DNA from: Syngnathus acus
Taxonomy: Eukaryota > Chordata > Actinopteri > Syngnathiformes > Syngnathidae
DNA length: 64,000 nucleotides
Assembly: GCF_901709675.1 (NCBI RefSeq)
Contig: NC_051090.1
Location: forward strand, 5,386,342 to 5,450,341
Direction: 5' to 3'
The notes below the pieces were generated by a model. It was not told where the DNA came from. It saw nothing but the letters and a program-made list of their open reading frames with translations, and ran no database searches. Every line of letters starts with the position of its first letter. Position 1 is the stretch's first letter. The position numbers and the translations under genes were made by a program. This document shows positions 54,223-64,000 of the stretch, in pieces.

Positions 54223-54949
54223 TTCTGAGGCCTGCAAGCCCAGCTAGCCCATGAGTCACTCGCCAAATAATCACGTTGAAGTCACAGGTGCAATTGCCGT
54301 TTAAAGTTCTTTTACGTAAGTGCACGGTGGAGGTGGCGAGGTACGGTAAGTGGAGAGTGAAAAGTGTGGGTTGCTGCTTGCAAAAAAAAAAAGTAATATC
54401 AAATAAATGGAAAAGGAAACAAAAGCCAAGGACGGCGATGACGACACGCCACCTGGATATGCAACGAGGGCACGAACGGAGCTGTTATTTTCCAGAATGC
54501 TCAATTTTACCTGAGCACTCGACGCCTCCTGCGTCACGACACGGCGTCATTTTGAAAAGCACTTTACGCAGATGCACGCACACACACATTAAGTGGTGAC
54601 ATGTTGTGTGAGCTGTTCCAAAACAAAAGGTCTTCACACTGCTTTCATGCCATATGCTGTGCTCAACGTGTCTGGCAAAAGGTAGGCCAGCTGCGTGACT
54701 GCTGTGGGAGACCAACGTTATGTCACTGACCCTTCTGCTGCCCACTTGAAATGTTATTAATGACAAACCAAATGTGAAGGGGTGACAGCTGTTTCCACAT
54801 AATTGGGGACACAGAAGAGTGTTTCTTGTTTGTGTAAGTGTGTTTTTTTTTGGGGGGGGTGACATCTTTTGCTTTGCTCCTATTGGTCACTAAATGAAAA
54901 AAGGGACAATAATTAAATGAATGTTTTTTGGGGGTTTATATTAGATTTA

Positions 54950-55190
54950 CGATTAGTCTTGGGATCCCTGATACGATTCAAAAACGATATTTTTTTCATG
55001 TGAGACGATTCGATTCAATGAGGTTACGATTCAATATGGTCTGGTTGTTGCTTTTGTCATATGGAAATACTAAATTTCCAAACTGTTCAGGTTAATTAAA
55101 TTCAAAGAAACAACAAATCTTTCACATCGTTCCCATTTATACCGATTTATACGATTAATACGTACAATTCGATTCAGTGTTTCGCGTTCC
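54950..55190. mobile_element. Possible decayed MITE with GATTCGATTC motifs
   Basis: GATACGATTC, GACGATTCGATTCAATG, CGATTCAATATGG on the left and TACGATTAATACGTACAATT then CGATTC on the right recall degenerate fish hAT-type termini, but no clean inverted ends or duplication were found. Confidence 0.3.
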
Positions 55191-56028
55191 AGGCGTGGTC
55201 ACGGAAACTCATAAGTTAAGACACCACTGTATTTATTTACCGTCCCATTTTGTTTTATTGCATTAGCCTCTCTATTGGAACATTTCTTCTTCGCAGCGCC
55301 GAGCGTAACAAACGAGCAGCCAGGAAGAGAGCGCGTGTCCACACAGGAGCAAATTAAATTAAACACCGGGGCATTTCTATGTCTCTTCGCTCGTCTGCTT
55401 GTCTCCTGCCTCGGCCGCGCTGAAAACATTCCCTTTCATTTTTGGATCACGGAATAGCTCGACTGTCGTACTGTACGCTTCAACAACAACATGTGAGAGT
55501 GATGTTGTCCAGCCTCCACATTCACTGTCTGTGCATTTTTATTTTTAGTATTTGTAACTGTAGTAACTGCAGTCTAGGCTTGCAGATTTACAACTAGCAT
55601 GAAATGCTAATTTAAACACATATAACACGCTGCGTTTCAATGACAGTGAGCAACAAAAAAAAAAAAGATGGAGGTTACATATCTTATAAAGGAATGCGTC
55701 ATTGTGCTTCAGGGTAATGGAAATGAATGTGTGAGAAGGGAACGCAAGAATTCCTGCAGCAATAAAAACTTATAATGAAGAAGGTGAGAGGCCAGACTTT
55801 GTCCTGTGTGGTTTTGACTTATCGAGGCCATCCGAGCTTAACACCCACTCGCAGCAATTCAATACACAATGCCCTTCATTGGTCGAGCGCTTTATCTCTG
55901 CTGATACTTTTTATTTCATTATTTATTTTGGGTGCCGCGACACCTACGCACGCACGCCCACGCCGCCCTCAATAACCCCTCTCCACATTGGTTTACGAAA
56001 ACGCTACATCACAACAACCCCCGTCGAA

Positions 56029-56060
56029 TGCCTGCCTGCCTGCCTGCCTGCCTGCTTGCC
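56029..56060. repeat. (TGCC)n microsatellite
   Basis: About seven units of TGCC/GCCT, one T substitution near the end. Confidence 0.9.
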
Positions 56061-56464
56061 GAACAGGCCGCTTGAAATTGCACATTAGGAGCGCATGTCT
56101 TTAGGTTACCATAGCAACAGGGTGAGTCATTCTGCTGCAGTCAGCTTATTGGCATACTCGCGCTAACTGTGAGATTTCACCTCTTCGTTTTATTTCCGTT
56201 TCACGCGACGACCCTTTGTCGGCCGAGGTGCCGTTGTTTTTACAAACGGTGTGAATTTGGAGGTGACGGCACCGGATCGGACGGGCAGGGTGATAATGAG
56301 CTTCTCGCTTTGATTGCATATTTATGGATCTCCCTAATCGGTAAACCCGCTGCTGAGACCCCCTCCCTGCAACGAAGGCGAAGAGAGAAAGAGGCACCGG
56401 GCAGTGATTTGCTCGCAAAGAACACTTGTTAGCGCTGATTAAGTGAGCTTTAATCATCTAGCAT

Positions 56465-56607
56465 GCGCGCACAAGCTAGCAGCTAGCATGCACTCTTAGC
56501 AAATAAAGAAGAAGAATCAAGAATCAGCTTTATTGGCCAAGTTTGTGCATGTCAAACACGGAGTCAAAATGCTTGTGCGCGCATGCTAGCTGCTAGCTTG
56601 TGCGCGC
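56465..56607. repeat. 27-bp perfect inverted repeat around an 89-bp loop
   Basis: The left arm 56465-56491 begins GCGCGCACAAGCTAGC. The right arm 56581-56607 is its exact complement and ends GCTTGTGCGCGC. The loop contains a fish dispersed-repeat fragment (AATCAGCTTTATTGGCCAAG) related to 19396-19480. Confidence 0.85.
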
Positions 56608-59600
56608 GACACTAAGATAGTATTATATGAACGGGGAAGACAGTTATGGGGCCTAATCAACCATACACATACGTAAGAAAGTCTAACGAGTCTAAAATGA
56701 TTTCCGGCATTTTAGATTCATCTCAGAACATTTAACCGGCTAGACTTTAATCGTGTCCAAATTCGATGGTCCCTTCGTAGGCCGGAAAATTTGATTCTCA
56801 TAAGGAAGAATTCTGGATGGCTGCTGTAGCTCTAAACAAATTCAGCTTCCTGATCACAAACACAATTGTAAAATGTAACCAGGAACAGAGTGTACGAGAA
56901 GAACATCTGGCAAAGGCCCACATGCCAGTCTAAGGACGTTATAATCGGATCACATGTTGAAGCCTGCTCTGCTGAGTTTACATTGCAAAATCTCATCGCT
57001 TCGCCCACAGTTTCCAGTCGTACAGACAGAACGGCAGACGAACTTAACAAAGCATTTGGACCAAAGAGAATAAATGAGGCTTTTAGGGTTATGGCAACAC
57101 GAGATAGCAGAAGCTAATAAGCTCTCTGCAAGTTGACAGTTTGTGCCATCAAGTCATTGTATCTCACCAGGGTTTAATTAACCGGTAGGCCGCGTGGGGG
57201 TGTGTGTGGCTGTCAAGCCGTCACAGTAGACATGCAATAAATTGGACCGGAACTTTGAAGTTCCCTAGAGAGATAAAGAAGGACGGGAAGGTGGTAGTAG
57301 GATTTCTTTTTTGAAGGAGGGAGGGGGTGGGTGAAGAGAGTGGTTAGGACGCGAGGGAACAATGCTGCATAATTGGCTTTTGAAATTTGTCTCCACCATC
57401 TTCTATGACAGCAAAAGCTGTTTTGATAAGGTTTTCTATAAAAACATTTCACACATTTCCTCTTACACTGAAAAAAAACATCCCAAATGCACATACGACT
57501 CTGGATTTTCAAAATTTTTCATGGAGGTATATGTGAAAGTTTTTCTAAATTGTAATTCAGATGTTTATTTGTGGGTGAGAGTGATTTTGGTGCATGCGTG
57601 TTACATGCATGGGAGTTTTTTTGTAGTGTGTGCGAGAGAGAAAGAGTTTTTGCACGAGTGTGAAATGTCATTTTTGTTTTAATGTCAATGTTGCATGTTC
57701 CTTTATATGGGTTTTCGAAGAGATTTTCAGTCCCAACCGAGAAGGTGAGAATTCAAATGTTTCACATCACCCAATGGGAGCAACAAGGAAAGCCGGTGAG
57801 TCATCTGCGTCTCTCTCTCTTTCTTATTTTATTTCATATTTTTTGCACATCCGAGAAAGGCAATCTCTTGAGAACGGTGGTGTGGGGTGACGATAGGATT
57901 GCGTGGGTGAGTGGAGGAGAGAAGGAGGATGGTGGATTTTCCTAAAAGCATTTCTTTGGGGTGGAGAGGGGGGTGCTGCAAGGAGGAGGAAGAAGAAGAA
58001 GAATACGTGTTCATTCATGTGTGCGGTTTTTTTTTTTTTTGTGCGACGCGTGGGCGGACTGGCGTAGATAAAGTGGGGAACGCCGAAATTATTCGTGCTT
58101 TCCAGAAGGGACGTGTAACACTTTTGAATGGAGTTCCCGGAATAATGATTACATTATATGACGCAGTTCTCATATTAGTTTTGGGAACACCAGTCTGACA
58201 CACGTACTAATAAATACCTGTGGTGGAAATTCTATCTTGACAAAAAAAAAAAAAAAAACTTTCCAAATAGCTCAGACTCATACACTGACAAACCTGTTCC
58301 GGTGTCCTAAAGAGTTTTTCTGGTTAATTTTGTTTACAGCTACTTACCAAACGCACTGCACTTCAGGAGCCCAATTTTATTATAATTAAAAAAAAAAAAA
58401 AAAAAGGATAAATCTCTGTGGTTTGTTTGTTTTAGGGCAGGTGTGACATTGCCGTCAGAGGGAACACCTGTTCAAACAACCAACCACAAGCCGAACAGAC
58501 CAAAATTAAGAAGGTTACAACCTGAAAATGGTCCATTTCTGACATTTTAAGCATTTTATTGCTACATGTTCTGAAGCGATAAAATTAGAATAAATAAATA
58601 AATAAATTTTAAAAAAGTAGATAAAAATTAATAAGGCTGCTGCGCAAGCTACTTATTTGAAATCACTTCCTTCCATCAGCGCCATTCTTTCCCTAATGAG
58701 CCCGTGAGTCCACTCAGACTCAAGATCTAATCTGGGCCGCCTGGAAAAGGAGCATCATCCTCACCATGGAGCCCAATCAAAGAGAGAGACGAGGCTCATT
58801 TATTTCCTCTCCTGAGGAGGTGAAGTGATTGGTTTGGCTTGTTTGTACGTTCTCTCCACAAGATTGCATTATGCTTTTCACTGAAGAGTCACTCTTATTC
58901 TTCAGCAGTCCAAGAAAACAATCACAATTTTATTTTTACTTTGGGTTTATGAAAGATTTCATGTAAAGATGCAACACAGGAATGACTGAAAACATTGTAA
59001 GGTACATGTCACATGATGGATTAATTGTGTTGCGTTTACATTCTGCCATTTTACTGGTGACAACAGTTTTTCAAAGTGGCGCATTCGAAATGTCTAAAGG
59101 GCTTTTGATTACATGGAAGTCTTGGCATGTCACGAACAGGAAGTTGCCAGGACGGCTATTTTTCACTTCTCAAAATACATTCACTCACAAACAACAACAC
59201 AACTCTCAGTAAGATTTATTTAATCTCTGCAGTATATTATCCAATATTGTAAACAGTCAAATCTTGGGATTGATTTTACCCTACACCCTAAACTGGTCGT
59301 CAGCCAATGGCCCACAATATTTTCATCAAAAACTCTACCTCATAGCAAACACTTGCAGTTAACACTCATCTGTTCATGTGAGCGTTCAATTCAGTAGAAC
59401 GTGATTCGTTTTTATTAGCATAACCAAAATGATGATTTAAGTACCAACATGCTGAATCTTGACTTTCAGGGAATCCGTCAGATCTGAACTGCAAATGCAC
59501 CACGATGCAACAGACTCAAAAAGAAATGGAGACTAAAAACGAGGGCTTCCCCTCTGCTGTTAAAATTTATATTCAACACCACGCTCTGCAGAGGCTCCCT

Positions 59601-60898
59601 TCTCCGCTCATGAGTCAGGAAACCCCTCGGGGAATCGTGTGCTATCATCAAAACAGGCTTAGATTCAAACAAAGCGATCAAGGAGCAAAAAAAAAAAGAT
59701 TGGCTATTGGGTGCATTGTAAGTTGGCAGGCTTCTGATCTGCTGGCATCTTTCTCAGGAGTAGACGAGTAGACGCCGACGGGAAAACCAAAGATGTCAAA
59801 TGCAAGGCAAATGAAGTCCTTTCTGTTGAGCCGCATGCACAAGAAGTCATGCCTTTCAGAGACATCCAGCAAAAACTACAAACATCCGTGGTGAGAGCGA
59901 GGACTTTTATCTCTCTGCTAACACAAAAACTGCAAACTTCCACAAGACCAGGACTAGACCCTACAGTACAGTCCTGTGTTGTTTAAAAAACCGGATTGGC
60001 ATGTCTATCACGTTCACACGCAAAGCACATACAAAAATATATTTAGCTACTTATGAATAACAACAATGAAGAAGATTCTGAGAGGGTTTACAAACTAAAC
60101 TATTCTATCGGAACACCATGTATTGAAAAAGATCCAGTGTTTTTCTGTGCGTTTGATAGCTAGCTAGCTAGCCATGGAAAATGTCAGTGTTTTCAAATGC
60201 AACTGATACTTGTGACTCGTGTCAGTTTACATAAAGTACAAACCCAGTGAAAGAATGTGAGAGTCCCAACTAATGATTAGGGAAACTAGTCATCCGATCA
60301 ACTAGCTTAACTTGAAACGCCATGCCGGAAGATATTCTATATTTGGGTCTATGAAACACATTTTTTAAAGGTAAACTCCTGTTGAATGAAAATAAATCAT
60401 ATAAATAGATATAAAATAACTTAATTTATAATATTATTTTGTTACAGTTTAGTGTACACATGTACCACTTTACTTGCCACATAGCGGATTAGCATAACAT
60501 AACATTACTTTCTAAAAGACAGGAACAGAAAAAAAGAATGTTCACCGTACCTTCGACTCAAATAATTTCACAAATGACCTAGAAAATGAGAAAACTAAGA
60601 CTTTTAAATTACCACCAAGCGATACAGTTTGATTCAATTTAGTATGATGCTCTGTTTTGAGATTTCAACCCTCAAAGTTGTTACAAAAAAGTTCGGAATT
60701 GTTCGATAGTACCAGGGTGGAGCTACACACCGCCATCTGATTGCTTCACAGATGCTCGTAACGTCTGTGTGACAACGGAAGACAAAAAATGGTTCCATTA
60801 AAAAACTACCGTGAATAGCAATTGCCTCATTTGCATATGCATGCAGCACCAGACTCTTTAATTACGGGTAACATTCGAATAATCTGTCCAAATAAACG

Positions 60899-60904
60899 TT
60901 TATT
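60899..60904 (-). terminator. cbarp: Candidate cbarp polyadenylation signal
   Basis: Minus-strand AATAAA about 140 bp past the cbarp stop codon. Motif and position only. Confidence 0.45.
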
Positions 60905-61043
60905 GTACCAAACATTACCAAAACAAACCAAACTGAACTGTACCGTCTGGTTGGTTCGTTCATCTGATTTGAAATTCATTGTGAATCATCAAAAGTGAGC
61001 CATGAATCAGCAGCTATGGGCTGGACCGTGAAGACGAATGGAG

Positions 61044-62499
61044 CTACACTGGACTGTGGTCTGGAGAAACATGGGTAGCCGTCACCGTCAAACACTCAGT
61101 CGCAGTGTCCTTGGTCCTTCGAAGGCTCGTGTAGAGCCTCTCGTCTAGAGTAGCGGTCAGTTTGTCCGTGAGTTCTGCCGTGATGGTTTGTGGGCCGTAG
61201 CCAGAGGAGTCCGGTGGTTGAATGGGTGACCGCTCGTCGAAAGGTTCTAAGGGGTGTCCGGGTGGTTTGCTGTCGTCTTGAGTCTCTGGACGTTCACTCT
61301 GCCCTTCGTCTTTGTCAGGGACGGATGGTTGAAGATGCGTTGATGATATCTGGTCTTCGGTGGAACCTTTCTCTGCAACGTCGCTAGCTGTGGTTTCTAT
61401 CTTTGGAGTTTCAGGGGTGCTGCCGTCGCTGGTCTCCTCGTCCGGTGCGCTGACAATGCGGGGGAGCATGCTATGGTAACTGGTTTCCATCGGGCAGTTA
61501 ACACTGTCACCCCTTCGTAGTGGAGTTCGTTGTCTCTCGAAAGAGGAATGGAAGTGTCTGACACCGGGGTCGCTCCACTGTTTGTGCCGCTGCCACTGCT
61601 TTCGAAGATGGATTCGAGAGCGATGTTTCTTCAGCGGCGACTCCTGCTGGTCAAATTGAGGGTCATGACGGAGAAACTCATGGAAGAGCGCATCGGTTTT
61701 TTCATCGATGCTGTAGTCTCTCTGATGAAGGCTTGCGGGTTGAGCTGGAGGGTGCGAGGCGTCCCGTGGGGTGATCATCTGACCGTATGGAAACCAACTC
61801 TGTGGACCAACATCGGTTTCTGTGGAAACTCCCCCAATGGCGCCCAGCAATTGCTCGTCTGGCTCCTCTTCATAGAGGTGCGACTCAAAGCTCTCACCAA
61901 TCGTGCCAGATTTTCCCGCCTTGGTGAAACGATTCCTCTTCTCATGGGCCGTTCTCTCCTTCGGACTGCTGCTTCCAAACATCCGCAAATCTTCAGAACC
62001 ACGAGAAGGGGCCTCTATTGAAGTGTAGCCACTGTCCATTTGCAGCAATTTCCGCGTAGACGTTTCACCATCGCTCCCGCCTCGCTCCGATTCGGTACTT
62101 TGTTGTTTCCGACTTCTTACACTCTTTTCCCCCAGCGTCTCATCTATGTACACCAAAGACTCCTTGTTATCCTCGACACCTTCTGGCTCATCTCCTAAAT
62201 CCTGGGATGAAAAGCTGGGGAGCTCTTCCTTTTCTTTTTCTGTACACACGCTGTCAGCATCGCTGCAAACAGAGTTCCTATCGTTATTGCTGCTATGGTC
62301 AGAGGCAGCGTATTGTTCTAGTGATGCACGTAAGGTCCAAATGTCTCGGTAAAGTGTCTGGGGATCCTGAAGCGCCAGAGGCTCAGAGCTTTCCCTTGTC
62401 CCCAGGGAAAGAGCTTCATCTTGGGGATCAGGGGACAAGCCAATCACCCCTGGTCCGGTATGGCTGCAGATGGGCTCCACCATCACCTCTACCTCTACC
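61044..62499 (-). CDS. cbarp: cbarp last exon: large cytoplasmic tail
   Basis: 1456 bp. It starts RVEVEVMVEPICSHTGPG after acceptor CCACAG and ends in SPDHSPV-stop. It is rich in Ser, Glu and Pro and probably disordered, with conserved islands LYRDIWTLRASLEQYAASDH, QMDSGYTSIE and DALFHEFLRHDP. The reading frame upstream to 62513 (MCNHR...) is intron. Confidence 0.9.
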
Positions 62500-63863
62500 C
62501 TGTGGTTGCACACAGTTAAAGAGGAAAAGGAAACGCAAAAATGTCAGAAGATATCACTATCCTCGACGACACGGCTGTTTTCACAGAGCACGGAATGACT
62601 GTTATGGCTTGCAATGGCTGCCTTGGCATGTCCATACACTTAGCTGAGTAGCACAGTATTTAGTGAACCCTTGTGGAGGAACTGGAACGCAGAACGCCGA
62701 GCATTTTTGGCGGAATGATTGCGAAGCAAAGCAGTGGACAGGATGAATGGCAAGGGAATTAAAGATACCTGCCGAGGGAAGGGGGCGGTGCGGACGGAGC
62801 GGGGAGCACGGGCCGGCCGGGACAATAGCCGATGTCTTGACTGCGGGCGATGTACTGGATGAGGTCAATGTGGTGTGTGTCGTCCTGGTCCATGCTCTCG
62901 CTGGCGGCCCGTTGACGCTGGAATTGCCTTCGCTTCGGTGAGCCTGACTCATGACAAACACACGGAAAGTTTGGTGACAGGTGGTTGGGAAATGATATCT
63001 AATTCCGTATAAATATAGCATCAGCTGCTAAGGCATCTGAAGAAGATTTTGAGATCATCTTTGGAGTCTTGGTGTGATGGAAAAACTGATCCAGTAGTAG
63101 AAAGTGTGTGAGTGTATGCATGATGGCAGGGAGGATTCACTTGGGGGTTTAAATTGAGTTGGAACTAGCAAACGTTGAGTCATCGAGCCATCTGTCTTGC
63201 GTGTGTTTGTGCATATCAGAGCAGCCAGAGCAGCTCTCGCAGTTTATTACCGTGGCACCATGGTTCACCCACAACTTATTTCATGGAGTGGGTAAAAATA
63301 ATAACTTTTTGCTTTAAATTCAGAAGATAAATTGGAGTCACATGATCAATATTTGGACAGTATAGCTTCTGTCTTTCTTTTACTTCAGTTTGTTACCTCT
63401 CATGTCCAGACTTGAAGCTCTCTGGTTGCTGTCCAGCTTCCATTTCTTAATTTTGAAATAGGGACTGGCGCCCTCCAGACTTGCGTGGCGCCGTAGTTTT
63501 GTGAAGAACTGCTGTACCGTGCCTTGGCTTCCTGGACCGCTGCTCACAGGAGGGACGGTGGTGGCGGGGGCTGTCCCTCCTCCCGTGCTCAAGCTGCTTC
63601 CTCGGCCCCGGGACCCTCCTGCGATCATCTCCATCTGAAGATGGAAAGCAGCAATGGTGACAATCTACTGTTTTTCCACAAGACCTCCAGATGTATGAGG
63701 TATAAAATACTTGGAGGTAACTTACCGACCCTCCGTTAGTCTTAGCAGAAGGACTAAAACTGGCGTCCACCACAGTTGAATTGAGGGTGTCTCCAGGGAG
63801 AGCAGAGCTGGAATTGGGGCTCAAGCTGGTCAGTGCAGTTTGCGGCAGGGGACACAGCATGGG
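61044..63863 (-). CDS. cbarp: Voltage-dependent calcium channel beta-subunit-associated regulatory protein (5' partial)
   Basis: Four exons in minus-strand order: 63726-63863, 63397-63634, 62769-62943 and 61044-62499. They give 2007 bp, 668 residues of C-terminal sequence plus stop. CBARP (Dos/BARP) is a single-pass neuronal and endocrine protein whose cytoplasmic part binds Cav beta subunits and reduces calcium-channel activity. Family blocks seen: SSALPGD, FFTKLRRHASLEGASPYF, KKWKLDSNQRASSLD, GSPKRRQFQRQRAASESM, LLQMDSGYTSIE, DYSIDEKTDALFHEFLRHDP, LRRGDSVNC and the terminal SPDHSPV. The transmembrane segment and start are right of the window. No recognisable exon lies in 63864-64000. Phases agree at each junction. 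Assignment is by recalled family motifs, not a search. Confidence 0.9.
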
Positions 63864-64000
63864 CTGAAAGAGGTTCAAACACACTGTGAGGCTTTTTTGA
63901 TTCTAAATATTGCGTTACAAAATGTATCATCACAGTGGGAGGTAAATGGGTTGGAGGAGGTTGCGCAATATGGCAACGGGGCTAAAGGAACCATTTGGGA
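63864..64000 (-). other. cbarp: cbarp intron, window edge
   Basis: 137 bp upstream of the first visible cbarp exon, with acceptor CTTTCAG|CCC. No exon is seen. Confidence 0.6.

Larger units (their letters stand above)
49455..61043. other. Gene-poor spacer between fstl3 and cbarp
   Basis: 11.6 kb without a recognised gene. It contains a poly-C/CT-rich stretch just upstream of fstl3 (49597-49645), MITE copy 2, poly-T runs, a (CAC)n tract, an AT-repeat patch, a (TGCC)n tract, an inverted repeat with a repeat fragment in its loop, and many shadow open frames without conserved domains. Regulatory elements may be present but cannot be recognised from one sequence. Confidence 0.6.

Noticed and set aside
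61190-62021. Long plus-strand frames opposite the cbarp last exon
   Set aside because: They are antisense shadows of a conserved coding exon. The minus-strand frame carries the family motifs.

Overview
This is nuclear DNA of a vertebrate, almost certainly a teleost fish. The genes are spliced with GT-AG introns, mostly short. Gene content matches the part of human chromosome 19p13.3 around HCN2/BSG. The non-coding DNA carries fish-typical palindromic MITEs, (CCAT)n and (GT)n microsatellites and tandem satellites. A percomorph is plausible, but the species cannot be named from the sequence alone.

Layout from left to right. 887-3442 (+): last six coding exons of polrmt, the mitochondrial RNA polymerase. 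5157-10586: a 5.4 kb composite insertion with hAT-like ends and an 8-bp target-site duplication, filled with a telomere-like (TTAGGG-rich) higher-order satellite. 12027-30354 (-): hcn2, all eight coding exons, predicted 982 aa. Its intron 6 holds two tandem arrays, a direct-repeat block and a decayed tRNA-like sequence. 32147-38865 (-): bsg (basigin), eight coding exons including the optional outer Ig domain; 390 aa with it, 273 aa without. 40716-43560 (-): rnf126, nine exons, 318 aa. 47639-49454 (-): fstl3, five exons, 247 aa. 49455-61043: a gene-poor 11.6 kb spacer. 61044-63863 (-): the last four exons of cbarp (calcium-channel beta-subunit-associated regulatory protein), continuing beyond the window.

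The genes do not form one pathway. polrmt transcribes the mitochondrial genome. hcn2 makes the cAMP-gated pacemaker channel. bsg makes a plasma-membrane Ig protein that chaperones monocarboxylate transporters. rnf126 is a cytosolic quality-control ubiquitin ligase. fstl3 is a secreted activin/myostatin antagonist. cbarp down-regulates voltage-gated calcium channels. polrmt and hcn2 are tail-to-tail, as in human, and the composite satellite insertion sits between their 3' ends. All genes from hcn2 rightwards are on the minus strand.

The most unusual structures are the satellite-filled hAT-like insertion, the 235-bp array in hcn2 intron 6 in which each unit carries a near-perfect 39-bp-arm hairpin, and a 60-bp bsg intron that is open and in frame. 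No bacterial-type system, CRISPR array, rRNA or intact transposase gene was seen.
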